Notes under the pieces: model-generated | Told to the model about the DNA's origin: nothing | Database searches by the model: none | What the model saw: only the letters and a program-made list of their open reading frames with translations | In this document: in pieces, positions 48,601-60,026 of the stretch | Layout of the letters: each line of letters begins with the position of its first letter | Position numbering within the stretch: the stretch's first letter is position 1 | NCBI GenBank assembly: GCA_030549175.1 | Contig: JAUKUA010000009.1 | Span: forward strand, 682,001 to 746,000 | Reading direction: 5' to 3' | Length of the DNA stretch: 64,000 nucleotides | From: Lasiosphaeris hirsuta | Taxonomy: Eukaryota; Ascomycota; Sordariomycetes; Sordariales; Lasiosphaeriaceae | Position numbers and translations under genes: made by a program

Positions 48601-51180
48601 AGCACTGCGCCAATGACGGCATCAGAGAAGCGCACTGGTTGGACCATGTTGGCTGCCCAGTATGCTGGCCCGAGGGAGGATGGCTGAACTAGCCGAGCAG
48701 TAACGCTCGAAAACATCCGACAGGTTGCCAACTCGGGCTTCACTAGCCCGCTATGTTCCATGGCAACTTGGTATCCCGGCGCCAAGGGGATCATATGATG
48801 GCTGTGAAATGCCTGCTCGACCTTGAGCTCTCGGGCGAAAACGTTTCGTGATAGCAGCTCTTCCCTGAGCTCGGCTACGGCATCAGCGTCTCCCGAAATA
48901 GTGACGCTGGAGGGGCTGTTGATCGCCGCAACCGTCAGCCGGCCACTGGCAAATTGTGTCGCCAGCTCAGCTCTCGCGTCAAGTTCTGACAATCCGACAG
49001 CCATCATGGCGCCAGGGACAGAAGCCTCTCCGTTTTTCTCAGATGCCATGTACAAGCCTCGGTAAAAAGCAGCGACAATGGCGCCCTCCGTGTTCAACAC
49101 ACCGGCAGCGTACGCAGCGGCAATCTCACCCGAAGAGTGGCCACACACTGACGACGGGCGTATTCCCCACTCCCTCAGGAGATCAACGAGCCCAACCTGA
49201 ACAGCAGTGCAGATTGGCTGGGAATACTTGCTCTGGGGAAGATGAGACTCGCTTTCTGAACGAAGAAGTTCCTCAATGATGCTCCAGCCAGGCCCGTCGG
49301 GGAGGCGACCAAGTATCTCATCACAAAGCTGTAGTGTCGCGTAGAACTTTGGCGAAAGCTCGATCAACTCGCGGCCCATGTTGAATATCTGTGCTCCCTG
49401 GCCTGTGAAGATGAACCCGACGCGAAGTGGCTTCCCCAGTGTTTCAGCCTTTGTCCAGGAGCCAGAAGTGGCATCGGTTCTGAGCTCATCAGCCAGCTCG
49501 CTAATGTCATGTCCCGTAACTTTGAATGTTCTGTACTGGTGGAACGAGCGCCGGGTACATAGGCTGTAGGCTAGGTCGCGGATAATGGGGGTGTTGCTGT
49601 CATTGTCCTTGTTACGCAAGTACTCGCTGAGCGCTTTGAGAGCTTTCTCGCCCGCCGATTGTGAGTGTGAAGTGGTGGGTATCAGATACGGCCGCTGGCG
49701 GGTCTCTGAAACACCGTTGACCACGGCAGAAGACAGACCCTGGCTTGGAGGCTCTTCAAGAACCACATGCGCGTTGGCACCGCCGTAGCCAAAAGAGTTG
49801 ACGCTGGCCCGTCGCGGTTTGCCATTCAGCGTGACCCACTCTTGTGCGGTAGTGGGCACGCTGAGCTTCCACTTGTCAAACGGTATCTCGGGGTTGGGCG
49901 TATTGAAGTGCATATTGGGCGGAATCACGGCATGCTTCAGCGCCAAAGTGGCCTTGATGATGCCGGTGAGACCCGCCGCGCCTTCCGAGTGACCAATGTT
50001 GGACTTGACACTGCCAAGGTACAAGGGCTTGTCCCTGCTGGAAGTCCCAAAGACGGACCCGATCGCGGTGGCTTCGCGAGGGTCGCCGGCTTTTGTCCCA
50101 GTGCCGTGTGCCTGATTGAGCAATTAGCATGCGTAGCTACTTCATGTGATGTGGACGAGACTTGCCTCAAAGTACCCAGTATCATCGGGCTGGATGGCTG
50201 CCTTGGCGTATACCTCTCTGATGAGAGCTTCTTGTGCCTCCGGCGAAGGGAGGGTGATGCCATCCGTCTTCCCATCGTGGTTAACCCCAGTCCCACGAAC
50301 AACGGCATGGACGGGGTCTCCTGCGGCTAGTGCGGCGTTGTGCTTCTTGAGCACTATGGCACAAACAGCATCGCCTCGCACATAGCCAGAGCCGTCGGCA
50401 TCGAAGCTGCGGCAACGCCCATCAGAGCTTATGAAGCCCATGTCAGACATGGTCTGGTACGTGTTGGGTGCAAAGTGCAGGGCAGACCCCACCACAATGG
50501 CCATGTCGGCTTCGCCTTTGTGGAGCGATTCGCATCCCAAGTGAAATGCAGTAAGGCTGGATGAGCAGGCTGTGTCGACCGTCATACTGGGCCCATGCAG
50601 GTTGTAGATGTAGGATATTCTGTTGCTCAGAATGGAATTTCCCGTCCCCGTGATTGCGTATTTTGGATAGCTCTCCAAGTCCTTGCCTTGAAGGTTGTGG
50701 TAATCGTTAGACGTTGTGTACATGCCACAGTATACCGAGGTGCGAGACCCCCGGAAGTCGTTAATGGGAATCCCGGCATCCTCAAGTGCCTCGTAGGTCA
50801 CCTCGAGAAGTAGCCGTTGCTGTGGATCCATAGCCTCGGCTTCCTTTCCAGGCACGCCGAAAAACTCGGCGTCAAAGTCGCCGAGGGGTTGATCAATGAA
50901 GTAGCCATGCTGGGTGTTGATCTACATGCCGCGTTAGCCCAATCGTACGAGTTTTGTGTGAGAAATCAAAACGTGTTTTTACAGTTCCTTTGTGGGCGTG
51001 GTCGGGATGATGGAAAGCTTCAATGTTGAAGCGATCCTTGGGCATGGACTTCCATAAGTCTTTTTTGTGGAGTATGTTTTGCCAAAGCCCACCCGGGCTT
51101 GTAGCTCCGGGAACACGGCATGCCATGCCAATGATCACGGCGTCGTTCGCCATTCCATCCTTACTTGAAGAAGCTGCCAT
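42681..51180 (-). CDS. Highly reducing type I polyketide synthase with terminal condensation domain
   Basis: Exons 51180-50983, 50921-50166 and 50111-42681 encode 2794 residues. Domains in order: KS (Cys185 in DTACSSS; HGTGT 320-324; NIGHSEG 356-362); AT (FTGQGAQ about 553; Ser644 in GHSSG); DH (His962 in [10 protein letters not shown]; Asp1152 in TLLDSTFH). A spacer of about 330 residues with no methyltransferase motif follows. Next are ER (GAGGVG 1741-1746), KR (GGLGGLG about 1948; Tyr2087 in GAYVAASA), ACP (Ser2264 in GLDS) and a C-terminal condensation domain (HHICFD 2483-2488, intact HHxxxD). No adenylation, thioesterase or reductase domain follows, and the stop lies just after that domain. 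The enzyme should build a reduced, unmethylated chain; the C domain could release or condense it with an external partner. Intron 2 has a GC donor. No tailoring genes are adjacent. Confidence 0.97.
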
Positions 51181-53334
51181 GGTGAACGAGGCGGGTTAAT
51201 TGTTGAGGTGACTTTCTGCTTGAAAAGATAGATATCAGGGCCAGTATAGGTCGCTTGGACACTAGCAGTTGAAAATGTTGATGGGCAAGAACAACTTTCT
51301 GCAGAATCCGCCGCTCCCACTGAATATATTTCAATATATTTGAGGTCCAGAGCTGCTTACCGCCAGGAAAATCAATATGCGGTAGTCCTGCCTTGTTGAC
51401 CATGATCGACAAGCACTGGCTGTGGTGGGGTGTACATTGAGTCCAAGTGCTCTCGGGTATTCTGTACTCTTGGGTAACAAGTTCTATTCTTCAGATACCC
51501 TCATAGGTACCTAGATAAGTACGAGTCGAGTAAGGCCGACGAATCTCTTGTTACGTCAAAGTAACACATTGCGATCTTTTCTTGAGTGACTGCCAGTGCC
51601 TTTGGACGACTGCCTACAATTTCTCTCCTCGACATGCTGTAGTAATTAATGAGGTGGGTGATACAATGGCTCAACATGGAATTATTTCTATTATAGATCA
51701 CCTGGCGGCATTAAAACCACGTATATACAACCTGGATATCTTGTACTACCACAAAGGGTCAGACGTCGATATCTACAGCGATTGGTGGCTAGATCCGGTA
51801 TAGGAGCTACCCTTGCACATGCATCAGAGGGTAACGCGCGCAATATCTCTTGGGGGATGATACGGCTGTGTTTGTCCTCCGGAAACAAAGCCGGGAGTGG
51901 CAGCGGGTAGTTAGTACCTGCCAAAGATAAGTGCTTGGGCGTGAAATGTTGCTTGAGGAGTAAGCGTGGCAACACACAGAAGTTCTACCCAAAGCAGGTC
52001 GCCTACTGGATACCTTGCCCAAGCGATGAACACGTTCCTTGTGGCTATCATTGGTATCATTGGTCAAATTAAACCTTCATGAATAACAGCGCACATATCT
52101 TTAACGCCAAGTGTAAGCTGGGTGGCGCAGCCGCTCGCACGCATCAATGGCTGGCATGGGATATCGACTGTTTTTTCTTCTATGCATTAGATCTAAGGAG
52201 GCATCGAGAATCCTGCTGATACGGGCTGCCTAATGGGGCTACCAAAAATGCTCGTTGTGGCTGTCCAGTACATTCAGCTATTTTCTAATCAAGCTTCAAG
52301 TGTTCCCATTGGTTTTGCCCTTTACGACTCGGTATCTTTCCCGTCTGTGGTTTAGTGATTAGTGAAAGATCTTTCTCAACCTGCTGCTATGGATATTGCT
52401 GTCGCGAGATAACCCGTGCGGCAACTTTGAAGCAGGGTGACGGGGACGGGAAACAAGGGTGATAGACGGCTGTTGGTTGTGACCACGAGAATGGAGATGA
52501 GCAAAGTCATGGGCGGCTTGCGGTATAGTACCGTAGCTGCCATTCTCTCCTCCCTCGCCCTCACATTTCAGCAGGTCGCTCGGGTCGCAGTCACTTGACT
52601 ACCCACCACCCATACCGACAGACTTTTACAAACCAGAACCGCCAACACGGTCCATCTGACAGGTTTTCTCTCTTTCTTCTCTTTGGGCCGTCCCGGATAC
52701 GGACTACCAGCGTCGCCGCCAGACATGTTCGTAACGCCCCGTGGCCCCGTGCCCGGCCGCTGGGAGTCGTGAGGCCGCGTCATCGTATTATGAGATCTCT
52801 TATCTTTTGGGGATCGTGGATTATGTCGTTAACTATTTTTTGTGGTTTCATAATGCACGCGCTAGCTCGAACGCGCTACTCGTTCCTCCGTGGTCTTCCC
52901 CACCTGTAATAAAGGCACTGTCTGACGGTCAGCCTGCTGACGGTATATAATCCATACTCTGGGTTTCAAGTGTCGACCCGGAATTCTGGCATTCCCTTTA
53001 GTCCGAAAGATTGCGTAATGGCGGTTAGATTTTGGGTCAATTACTACGCCGTAACACCAGCAAGTCGTATACCATCGCCGTTTATTTATACATGCCGCCG
53101 TTGTGCTACTGACGACGTGCTATCAACCCCAGTAATCATTAGGCAACGATCCCTTTAAGACCTTGACACGCTAATAAGGTTTGGAAAATGCATAATTATT
53201 ATCCTTATATCTGCGTATATTTAGAGACCGTCACTGCGCACTACCATTGCCGTCTTTTTGCACTTCCCATTCCCATACATAACCCTGGTTTAACACTGGA
53301 CCTGGCAGAAGGGTACGTCCATAAAATATGCACT

Positions 53335-53398
53335 TGGGCACCAGGGCACCAGCCAGGGAGCCAGCATTCCAGCCAATCAATCCGGGAGCCAGGGCACC
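53335..53398. repeat. Clustered GGGCACC / GGGAGCC repeats
   Basis: GGGCACC occurs three times and GGGAGCC twice within 64 nt, interleaved with CCAGC. This could be the end of a degenerate transposon or a simple repeat. Confidence 0.5.
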
Positions 53399-53559
53399 CC
53401 AACGCCGGCCGCAGTGCTGTGAGCAAGTCCAGGGCAGGTGGTAGGGCCGCTAGAGTTGCCAGCAGCACCTAATAGTTACATTTATGGAGGCTTTTATGGT
53501 GTATTTGAGCGATCTGAACGATTTAAATCGCTATAATAGTCTTGAATTGATTGTTGTTC

Positions 53560-53640
53560 AATTGACTACGATGGACTGCGACCATGACTATGGGATTATG
53601 GGTGTGCGACCGCGATTGACTGCGACCGCAATTGACTGGC
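53560..53640. repeat. Direct repeats of TTGACT and GACTGCGACC
   Basis: ATTGACT occurs three times and ACTGCGACC twice in about 80 nt, next to related CGACC copies. No coding function is supported. Confidence 0.5.
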
Positions 53641-54340
53641 ATGCCCCCTGCACCTTGGGGCTGCGAGGGCGGTGTAGGATTGTGGACTGTTTGGGCAGGC
53701 GGTGTGGAAAATAAGGTGTGGCTGGATGTACTGGTAGTGCAAAAAAAGACGGAGATGGTAGTGCGCGAGTGACGGTCTCTATTTATTACTGTTCCCCACC
53801 GCATCAAACGCTCGCACTTCAATTTTTAATTTTTGAACAACACAAAGCTGATGCGACTGTCCCTGGACCTGATCCGGTCAAGCTTTAAACACACTAGCAA
53901 ATTAGGCGGACGGCCATTTAGGCGAGCGCGCTGGATGCACCCACAGATCAGATTGAAAGGCATGCTCGAACAAAAGTTCTGTGCATGCCTGCGTCCTAAG
54001 AGTGAACTTTATCCCCAGCGCGGAATTGAGAGTAGCCGATGTTAGGCTCTCGATAAGTACCTAGCGCAGACAGATTGCCACCACTTTTTTTTTATTCCCT
54101 TCGAAAGTGCCCGCGTTTGTGTGGCGCTCCGACATTCCGTCATCCGATCATCATCAGCCTCCGCGGCAACTGCATCCATCCCACGCGCGCACCTCGTATT
54201 TTCCACGGCTTCAAACCTCCACAGCCGACAGACACCATGAACGGACGCATGTTGTAATCCCGTCCATTCCGGGGGTGGCGCAGTGTTTTCTAGGACTTTT
54301 TTTGTTTGCGCTTCTAAATTTCTCATCAAGTGGAGCCGTC

Positions 54341-56574
54341 ATGGGTCGAATCGGGCGTTTCTTCACGGCGTGTTTGCACCTGTTTGCAGAACATCGGAGC
54401 TGGCTCGGCTGGCTCCCACCACTCAATTTCATCACAATCCACTATGCCTACTTCATCGTCGTCCCAATAATCGCGTCGGCAATCTTCTGGGGCTCATCCA
54501 ATCCCAAGGCTAGCATCAGCTATGTCGACTCACTCTTCCTCACCGTCAGCGCCATGACCGAGGCCGGTCTCAACACGGTCAATCTCAGCCAAATGACAAC
54601 ATGGCAGCAGGTGCTTTTATGGCTGCTTATTCCTCTCGGGAGTACCATATGGGTGTCTATCTGGACTGTGCTGGCCCGGAAGCATGTCTTTGAGCGCCGC
54701 TTCACCGACATTGTGCGCGCTAATCGACTTTGGAGTCGGGAGAGGAGGGGAAGCATGCAATCGCTCCGCGTATTTGGGAGCGTCAAAGCCACCACGGAAC
54801 CACCCACACAATCCTTGCCTACCACAGGGAGTAGACTCGGCGGACTTCCTCTCATCCGAAAGACCGTGTCGCTGCCAGGGGATGTTGGCATGACAGAGAG
54901 ACAGCCGGGAGATGCAAAGGATGAAGTCCAGAGCACTCCCCTCTCCGACGCGGCGGCCGAATCTAGCCAGACAGCGACAGACCACATCGCCTTTGCAGAA
55001 ACCCCTTGGCCAAACACCAAATCCTCGTCAATCTACCAACAGGGGAATCCCACCGAACTTAACAGGCGCAACCCGAGTCGACTCTCGGACCTGGAGTCAG
55101 AGACTCACCGTGAACCTGACCACCGTGATGCCTCTCCTCACCTCCACGTGGGTGGCATCCTGCACCGCAAGATCGGTCGGAACGCCCAGTTCCATGACCT
55201 GACCCGCAAAGAGAGGGAGAAGCTAGGCGGGTGCGAATACCAGGCACTCAAGCTTCTCGCCGTTGTCATCCCCATCTACTTTGTCCTGTGGCAGCTTCTT
55301 GGTGCGATCGCACTGGGTGCATGGATCGCCAACCACAAGCCCGACGTTGCAACATCCAATGGCTCTAGCCCCTGGTTTGCGGGCATCTTCTTTGCCATCA
55401 GCGCCTTCAACAACTCGGGCATGGCACTGCTCGATGCAAACATGGTTCCCTTCCAGGAGTCATACTTCATGCTCATCACTATGGGCTTGCTCATTCTCGC
55501 CGGAAACACGGCATATCCTCTTTTTCTGCGCCTCATCTTCTGGTCGTTTCTCAAGGTCTTGCGTTTGGTCACGACAGAAGATTCTTTCTGTGCAGAGAAG
55601 GCAACGCTGGAGTTCATCCTCACCTACCCTCGGCGCGTCTACACGAATCTCTTTCCCGCCCGCCAAACATGGTGGCTGTTTCTCATGCTTATTCTGCTAA
55701 ACGGAATTGACTGGGTTGCGTTCGAGGTTCTCAACATTGGGAATTCCGTCATTGAGCAGATCCCGCCCGGCGCAAGGACTTTGGATGGTTTATTTCAAGC
55801 CCTTGGTACATTTCCCCCCATGTTCATGTTCATCACTTGGTAGCTAATAACGCGACCGCAGCTGTTCGATCGGGAGGATTCTATGTGATCCCCATCTCCT
55901 CCGCTTACATCGGCCTGCAATTCCTGTATGTCATCATGATGTATATATCCGTCTACCCGGTCGTCATCACGATGAGGCACTCGAACGTATACGAGGAGCG
56001 ATCACTCGGAATCTATGACGACGACCAAGCATCCACCGATGAATCCTTGCCAAGCCCAGCCAAATCAAGGAGACAGACAAAGTTCCTAGCGCATATCCTC
56101 AGGCGCGCCGTTTCTTTTCACGGGGTCGGCGCCCAACCACCTCGCGAAAAAGAGGAGTCCCACGTCTCGTTTATCAATCAGCAGATTCGCGGCCAGCTCG
56201 CACACGATCTGTGGTGGCTCGTCCTTGCCGTTTTGATCATCACCATCATTGAAACCAAGCACTTTCTTGACGACCCCGTCACATACAGCGTCTTCAACAT
56301 TGTCTTTGAAGTCGTGTCTGCCTATGGATGTGTTGGGATATCGATTGGTCTACCGACCCAAGCGTACAGTTTCTCGGGTGGGTGGCATCCTGGTAGCAAG
56401 TTGGTGCTGGTTGCCGTCATGCTGAGGGGGAGACATCGTGGACTGCCAGTGGCGTTGGATCGGGCTGTCAGACTGCCAGGGTATCGGTTGCACCAGGATG
56501 AAGAGGAAGACTATCAGATACGCAGGGTCAGGAGCAAGGCGTCCAGGCGGGCCGAGAGTATAATAGATGTTTAA
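54341..56574 (+). CDS. Trk-type potassium transporter (TrkH family)
   Basis: Exons 54341-55805 and 55862-56574 give 725 residues. The first membrane-pore-membrane unit reads FITIHYAYFIVVPIIASAIFW and then SYVDSLFLTVSAMTEAGLNTVNLS, a selectivity-filter loop. A hydrophilic cytosolic loop of about 220 residues follows. A second filter (GIFFAISAFNNSGMALLD), a third (LFQALAVRSGGFYVIPISS) and a fourth (EVVSAYGCVGISIG) come next. The ending SKLVLVAVMLRGRHRGLPVALDRAV is the fungal Trk signature. It imports K+ across the plasma membrane. The first in-frame ATG is used; an alternative 5' exon from ATG 54236, with a donor after 17 nt, could add about six residues. The intron falls inside the third pore loop and restores it exactly. 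It converges on the modin-like gene. Confidence 0.93.
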
Positions 56575-57101
56575 CACCAGCTCTCAATCTAGTATGTTAT
56601 TGTCATAGCCTGCTGCTCACTTGGGTGCTCTAGACGCTTGAACTTCCCCGACAGCAGCAGCTAGCCTTGATCTCAAAATGTGCCACCACCATGGCTATTC
56701 CCAGCGCAGACCACACTAACCTGGCGTCCTTCTCCGTTGACAGAGTGAGGGTTTGTGCGGATAACTTGAGGGACCGTATTCCTTCTTCTTCAAGTCATTC
56801 CAGCCCATTACGCCGAGCGGCCCCTCCAACAGTGCAGCAGCTTCTCCTTTACCCACGCCGCCTCACTTTAAAGGGCTGTAGGAAGGTAACACATTTCTTT
56901 ACTTTTTTTTTTTTTTTTTTTTTTTTTCTTTCACATGTTGCATATGCAGTTATTAGAGCTTTAAAGGTTAATAAGGGCTAATTGGATCTTCTAGTCGCGT
57001 CACAGGCGTTTTTAGAAGTTGGCCGATATCAATTTTCTATGTGACATGATATCCGCACCCGCAACAGATAGCAATATGACCACATTGCCCCGAATATCAG
57101 C
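56575..57101. other. Convergent intergenic spacer with poly-T tract
   Basis: Holds a 24-T homopolymer at 56904-56927 and no supported gene. As the shared 3' flank of two converging genes it probably includes both poly(A) sites. Confidence 0.5.
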
Positions 57102-59255
57102 TCAAATGAGATAAACGGGGGCACGGCTCTCGTACACATCGCTTTTTTCCACTTGAACGTCCTTCTCGTGGAAATGATGTAGCAGCAACCAGCACAACAT
57201 CCGGAAGACCAACGTGCACCACAAATCGCTGAGTCCTTGCTCCAGCTCCTTACGCGGCCGCCGGGCCATCTCGGCGGCAAAGGTAGGGGAACGCCGTACA
57301 GTAGGGGAGCCGGAATTGACAATACTGGTTGGCCTTTGCAGACGGTCACAGACCCGCCTCACCACGTCTTTGCGTACAGAGTGGAAGTACATATCCATGA
57401 GCAAGCGGTGTTTATGGTCCGACGCAGCGTCAAGCTCCTGGATGGTTGGGGCATGGGACTCTTTGGACGAGGTATTGTCCGGATCGCCGCCCACCCGGGC
57501 TGTGTCGTTGTCCGGATCGGGCTTCTTGTTAATTGTATCGAGGACAACCTGGAGGTGGGAGCGTAGTACCTGACGGAGGAGGGAATCAGGCGCGGTTCCG
57601 TCTTTTGGGTTGAGGTACTCATCGCAGCTTTCTATCGCGGCATGAAGAGCCTCAAAAATGGCAGGTGAGTAGATGGCGTTAGGCGCGATGGGGTCTTCGA
57701 CCTTTGCCGACGGGGGAGTTGTGTTAAGATGCGAGTCAGATTTGGGAGGTCGCCAACGCTGACGAGCCAACGAGGTGCCTTGTTCAATGTCCCGAGTAAT
57801 GGCAAATGACTTGTTCTCCGAGTCCCCGTGGCCAGTCTTGCCGTCAAGCTCAGACACAGCCGGCGCAGCGTGTTCACTCGCAGTCTCGCTGTTCTTGAGA
57901 TCCTTCCACTCTGTGAAGCGCTGCAAAATCTTTTTCAACAGGGAATGGATTGGTTCTTGCTGAGGAGCCCCGCCTGCCTCGGCTATTTCCGCATTGCCAG
58001 TTGGCTTGCCCATTTCGGACAGAGCCCGGCCGTACTCCTCAAGTAGGGCCAGAAGGTCAAAGGACTTGGGATCCCAGCGGAAGACGGAAGGATTGGGTAG
58101 TGTGCGGAAAACGGTTCCTTTGACTTGAAAGACGATGCCGACCATGCCCAGAAGCTCAAACGTGATGGGAAACAAATGACTGTGTCTCGCCTCGGCGTCG
58201 CGCTTTCGGAACAGGTTTACGGCACGCACGTTGCAACCAAGCACGACCAGCGACTCGGCTATCTCGTCCATGCTTCCTAGCTGAAGTGTGCCGACTCCCT
58301 TGGGTTCGTCTGCGTACTGCTTTTCATTGGGGAGCCGAAAGGTTGTTGGGCAGAGACCGAAGCAGAGCTCCTTGACATCGTAGTGCGGCACGACGCGGTT
58401 ATCTTCGAACCATGTTGGGCCCTTCTTCTGGAAGGAAAAGGTCAAACCCAGCCCCTCGACGTTGGACCCCGACAGGATGAAGCCGTTGCCCTGTGCCAGA
58501 TAGCGGTCGTCGCTACGGTCAAAAACCTTCCAGTAGACCCCAAGCATGGCCGTGAACTCGACCAAGTGGGCGATAGTCGTTGTGGCGTATGGCTTGGTGA
58601 TGTTGTCGGGGATAGTGTCCCACGACTTCTTCTTGCGTTGAATACACACGGTCAGGCTGTGGCCTCCGTAGAAAGGCGGGGGCCACTGTCGCTCCTTTAC
58701 TTCCCCCGAGCTGTAGCGCTCAAGCGCTCTCATCTGCCACTTTCGGGAATCGTCTTCCATGCGCTGAACCGCCATAAGCAGGCCAAGCCAGGTTGCTGCC
58801 TCATTGTCGGCAGTATGGACCCCTCTGTTGTCCTGGTTCTGCTTCTTCCGCTCTGTGTCGTGTTCCACTCTGTTCTGAGTGCAAGAGTCGACATAGCTCC
58901 CCGGCGAGCCGTCCAGGAAGACGATCTTGGACTTAGTGGTGTGGCCCATGGGCCCATACTCGTTATTGGGCCGGGCGACGAAGATGACGGGCACCTCGAA
59001 ACGGACCTCGAACCGGAACTCGTACCAGCGGATTCGCCGGTGCCGGAACATGGCCCATTTCCCAATGACGCGGGGACTGCACGACGAGTAGCCCCGAGCC
59101 GACGAATAGTACTGCTGAAGAGCCTGGAGAATCGACACGACAAACGCGGCCACCGAGATGACCAGGGCCGCGATGGCGAGGAAGAGCTCGGTGTTATCGG
59201 AGTTTCCGCCTGAATTGTTTTGGGCATCGCTCCCGCCCGCCCCATTGTCCGCCAT
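57102..59255 (-). CDS. Modin-like conserved fungal membrane protein
   Basis: A single exon of 717 residues starts at the first true ATG (MADNGAGGSD). After a short Asn/Gly/Ser-rich head there is one hydrophobic helix, FLAIAALVISVAAFVVSILQALQQYY. A conserved block follows: SSCSPRVIGKWAMFRHRRIRWYEFRFEVRFEVPVIFVARP. The middle (about 170-480) is globular. About 500-640 is polar and disordered, with Pro/Ser/Asp runs. The end has another hydrophobic patch (LVFRMLCWLLLHHF). I recall proteins with this N-terminal arrangement being labelled modin, after a Podospora incompatibility-related gene; I am not certain, and no biochemical role is known to me. It lies between the Trk and X325 genes. Confidence 0.75.
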   Translation of the reverse strand: MADNGAGGSDAQNNSGGNSDNTELFLAIAALVISVAAFVVSILQALQQYYSSARGYSSCSPRVIGKWAMFRHRRIRWYEFRFEVRFEVPVIFVARPNNEYGPMGHTTKSKIVFLDGSPGSYVDSCTQNRVEHDTERKKQNQDNRGVHTADNEAATWLGLLMAVQRMEDDSRKWQMRALERYSSGEVKERQWPPPFYGGHSLTVCIQRKKKSWDTIPDNITKPYATTTIAHLVEFTAMLGVYWKVFDRSDDRYLAQGNGFILSGSNVEGLGLTFSFQKKGPTWFEDNRVVPHYDVKELCFGLCPTTFRLPNEKQYADEPKGVGTLQLGSMDEIAESLVVLGCNVRAVNLFRKRDAEARHSHLFPITFELLGMVGIVFQVKGTVFRTLPNPSVFRWDPKSFDLLALLEEYGRALSEMGKPTGNAEIAEAGGAPQQEPIHSLLKKILQRFTEWKDLKNSETASEHAAPAVSELDGKTGHGDSENKSFAITRDIEQGTSLARQRWRPPKSDSHLNTTPPSAKVEDPIAPNAIYSPAIFEALHAAIESCDEYLNPKDGTAPDSLLRQVLRSHLQVVLDTINKKPDPDNDTARVGGDPDNTSSKESHAPTIQELDAASDHKHRLLMDMYFHSVRKDVVRRVCDRLQRPTSIVNSGSPTVRRSPTFAAEMARRPRKELEQGLSDLWCTLVFRMLCWLLLHHFHEKDVQVEKSDVYESRAPVYLI

Positions 59256-60026
59256 TGTGGGCGGGTGGAAGAGGGAGCAGTCTGATGGAGCCTCTCGGAT
59301 AAAAAAGATGCAAAATATGGCGGTTGTCACCAAGGCAAGATTGGGTGCAAGATCGGGTGCCGAAGTTGAGGTACTGGCTTCGCCTTTACTCAAGACACCT
59401 CAGGCTCCGCCAAGCGCTGGGGAACCGGGAAAGAAATTTAAAACTGCAGAACCGCAGCACCCAAGTCACGCGATCCAACGACCTTCTCTTGATCAAAGGA
59501 TCGCTAGCCCACCTTTCATAACAACTGAGGACTAGTGCTGCCGTACATCCACACCCGCCCAATCATAACCCCAAATACAGCTGCATGGTCCCCCCGGAGT
59601 GGGTGTCAGAATTTGTTCGGTTGGCCCCAGCCACGTGTCTGCGCTATTGTATGCCGAGTTCGAGGTGGGGCAGAAACTCACTAGCGTGTGATTCGCCTGG
59701 ACAGACGACAGGCCAGGTATGGGTCAGGGCTGAATGCACAGCCAACATAGTGCGTGAAGCATATCTGCACAAAATGTGCAGATAATTGCGCCGAGACGCT
59801 ATCCAACGGCTCCTCAATTACTGGGTTCCGTTACTGAAATTCAAGAAGAGACCGATATATACATGATTGCGATAATATTTTTGATGATTGACGGTGAAAG
59901 TGATGACTGTTGGCGGAATTGCGTCTTTGTGCCGTCGTGCTTGGTGACTTGTTGGGGCTTATCCACGCAGCAATGACCCACCGCCCGCCATATGTCCCCC
60001 CACATCTTGCAAGGCTGGCTGCATGA
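59256..60026. other. Intergenic, no gene supported
   Basis: Lies between the modin-like gene and the 3' end of the X325 gene; no recognisable content. The inverted pair ATCTGCACA/TGTGCAGAT at 59762-59784 forms a perfect short hairpin. Confidence 0.4.

Larger units (their letters stand above)
51181..54340. other. Intergenic desert with small repeats
   Basis: About 3.1 kb without any supported gene. The PKS 5' flank (51300-51350) has two ATATATTT motifs. Repeated GGGCACC/GGGAGCC blocks lie at 53335-53398 and GACTGCGACC-type repeats at 53560-53640. These resemble remnants of mobile DNA, but no terminal repeats or transposase were recognised. Confidence 0.45.

Noticed and set aside
54236..54260. 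Upstream ATG as start of the Trk gene
   Set aside because: It needs an intron with a weak GTAATC donor. The in-frame ATG at 54341 is simpler, and the alternative is noted in the entry.
58383..59213. 276-codon plus-strand frame
   Set aside because: Antisense to the modin-like gene, whose membrane helix and conserved block fix the coding strand.
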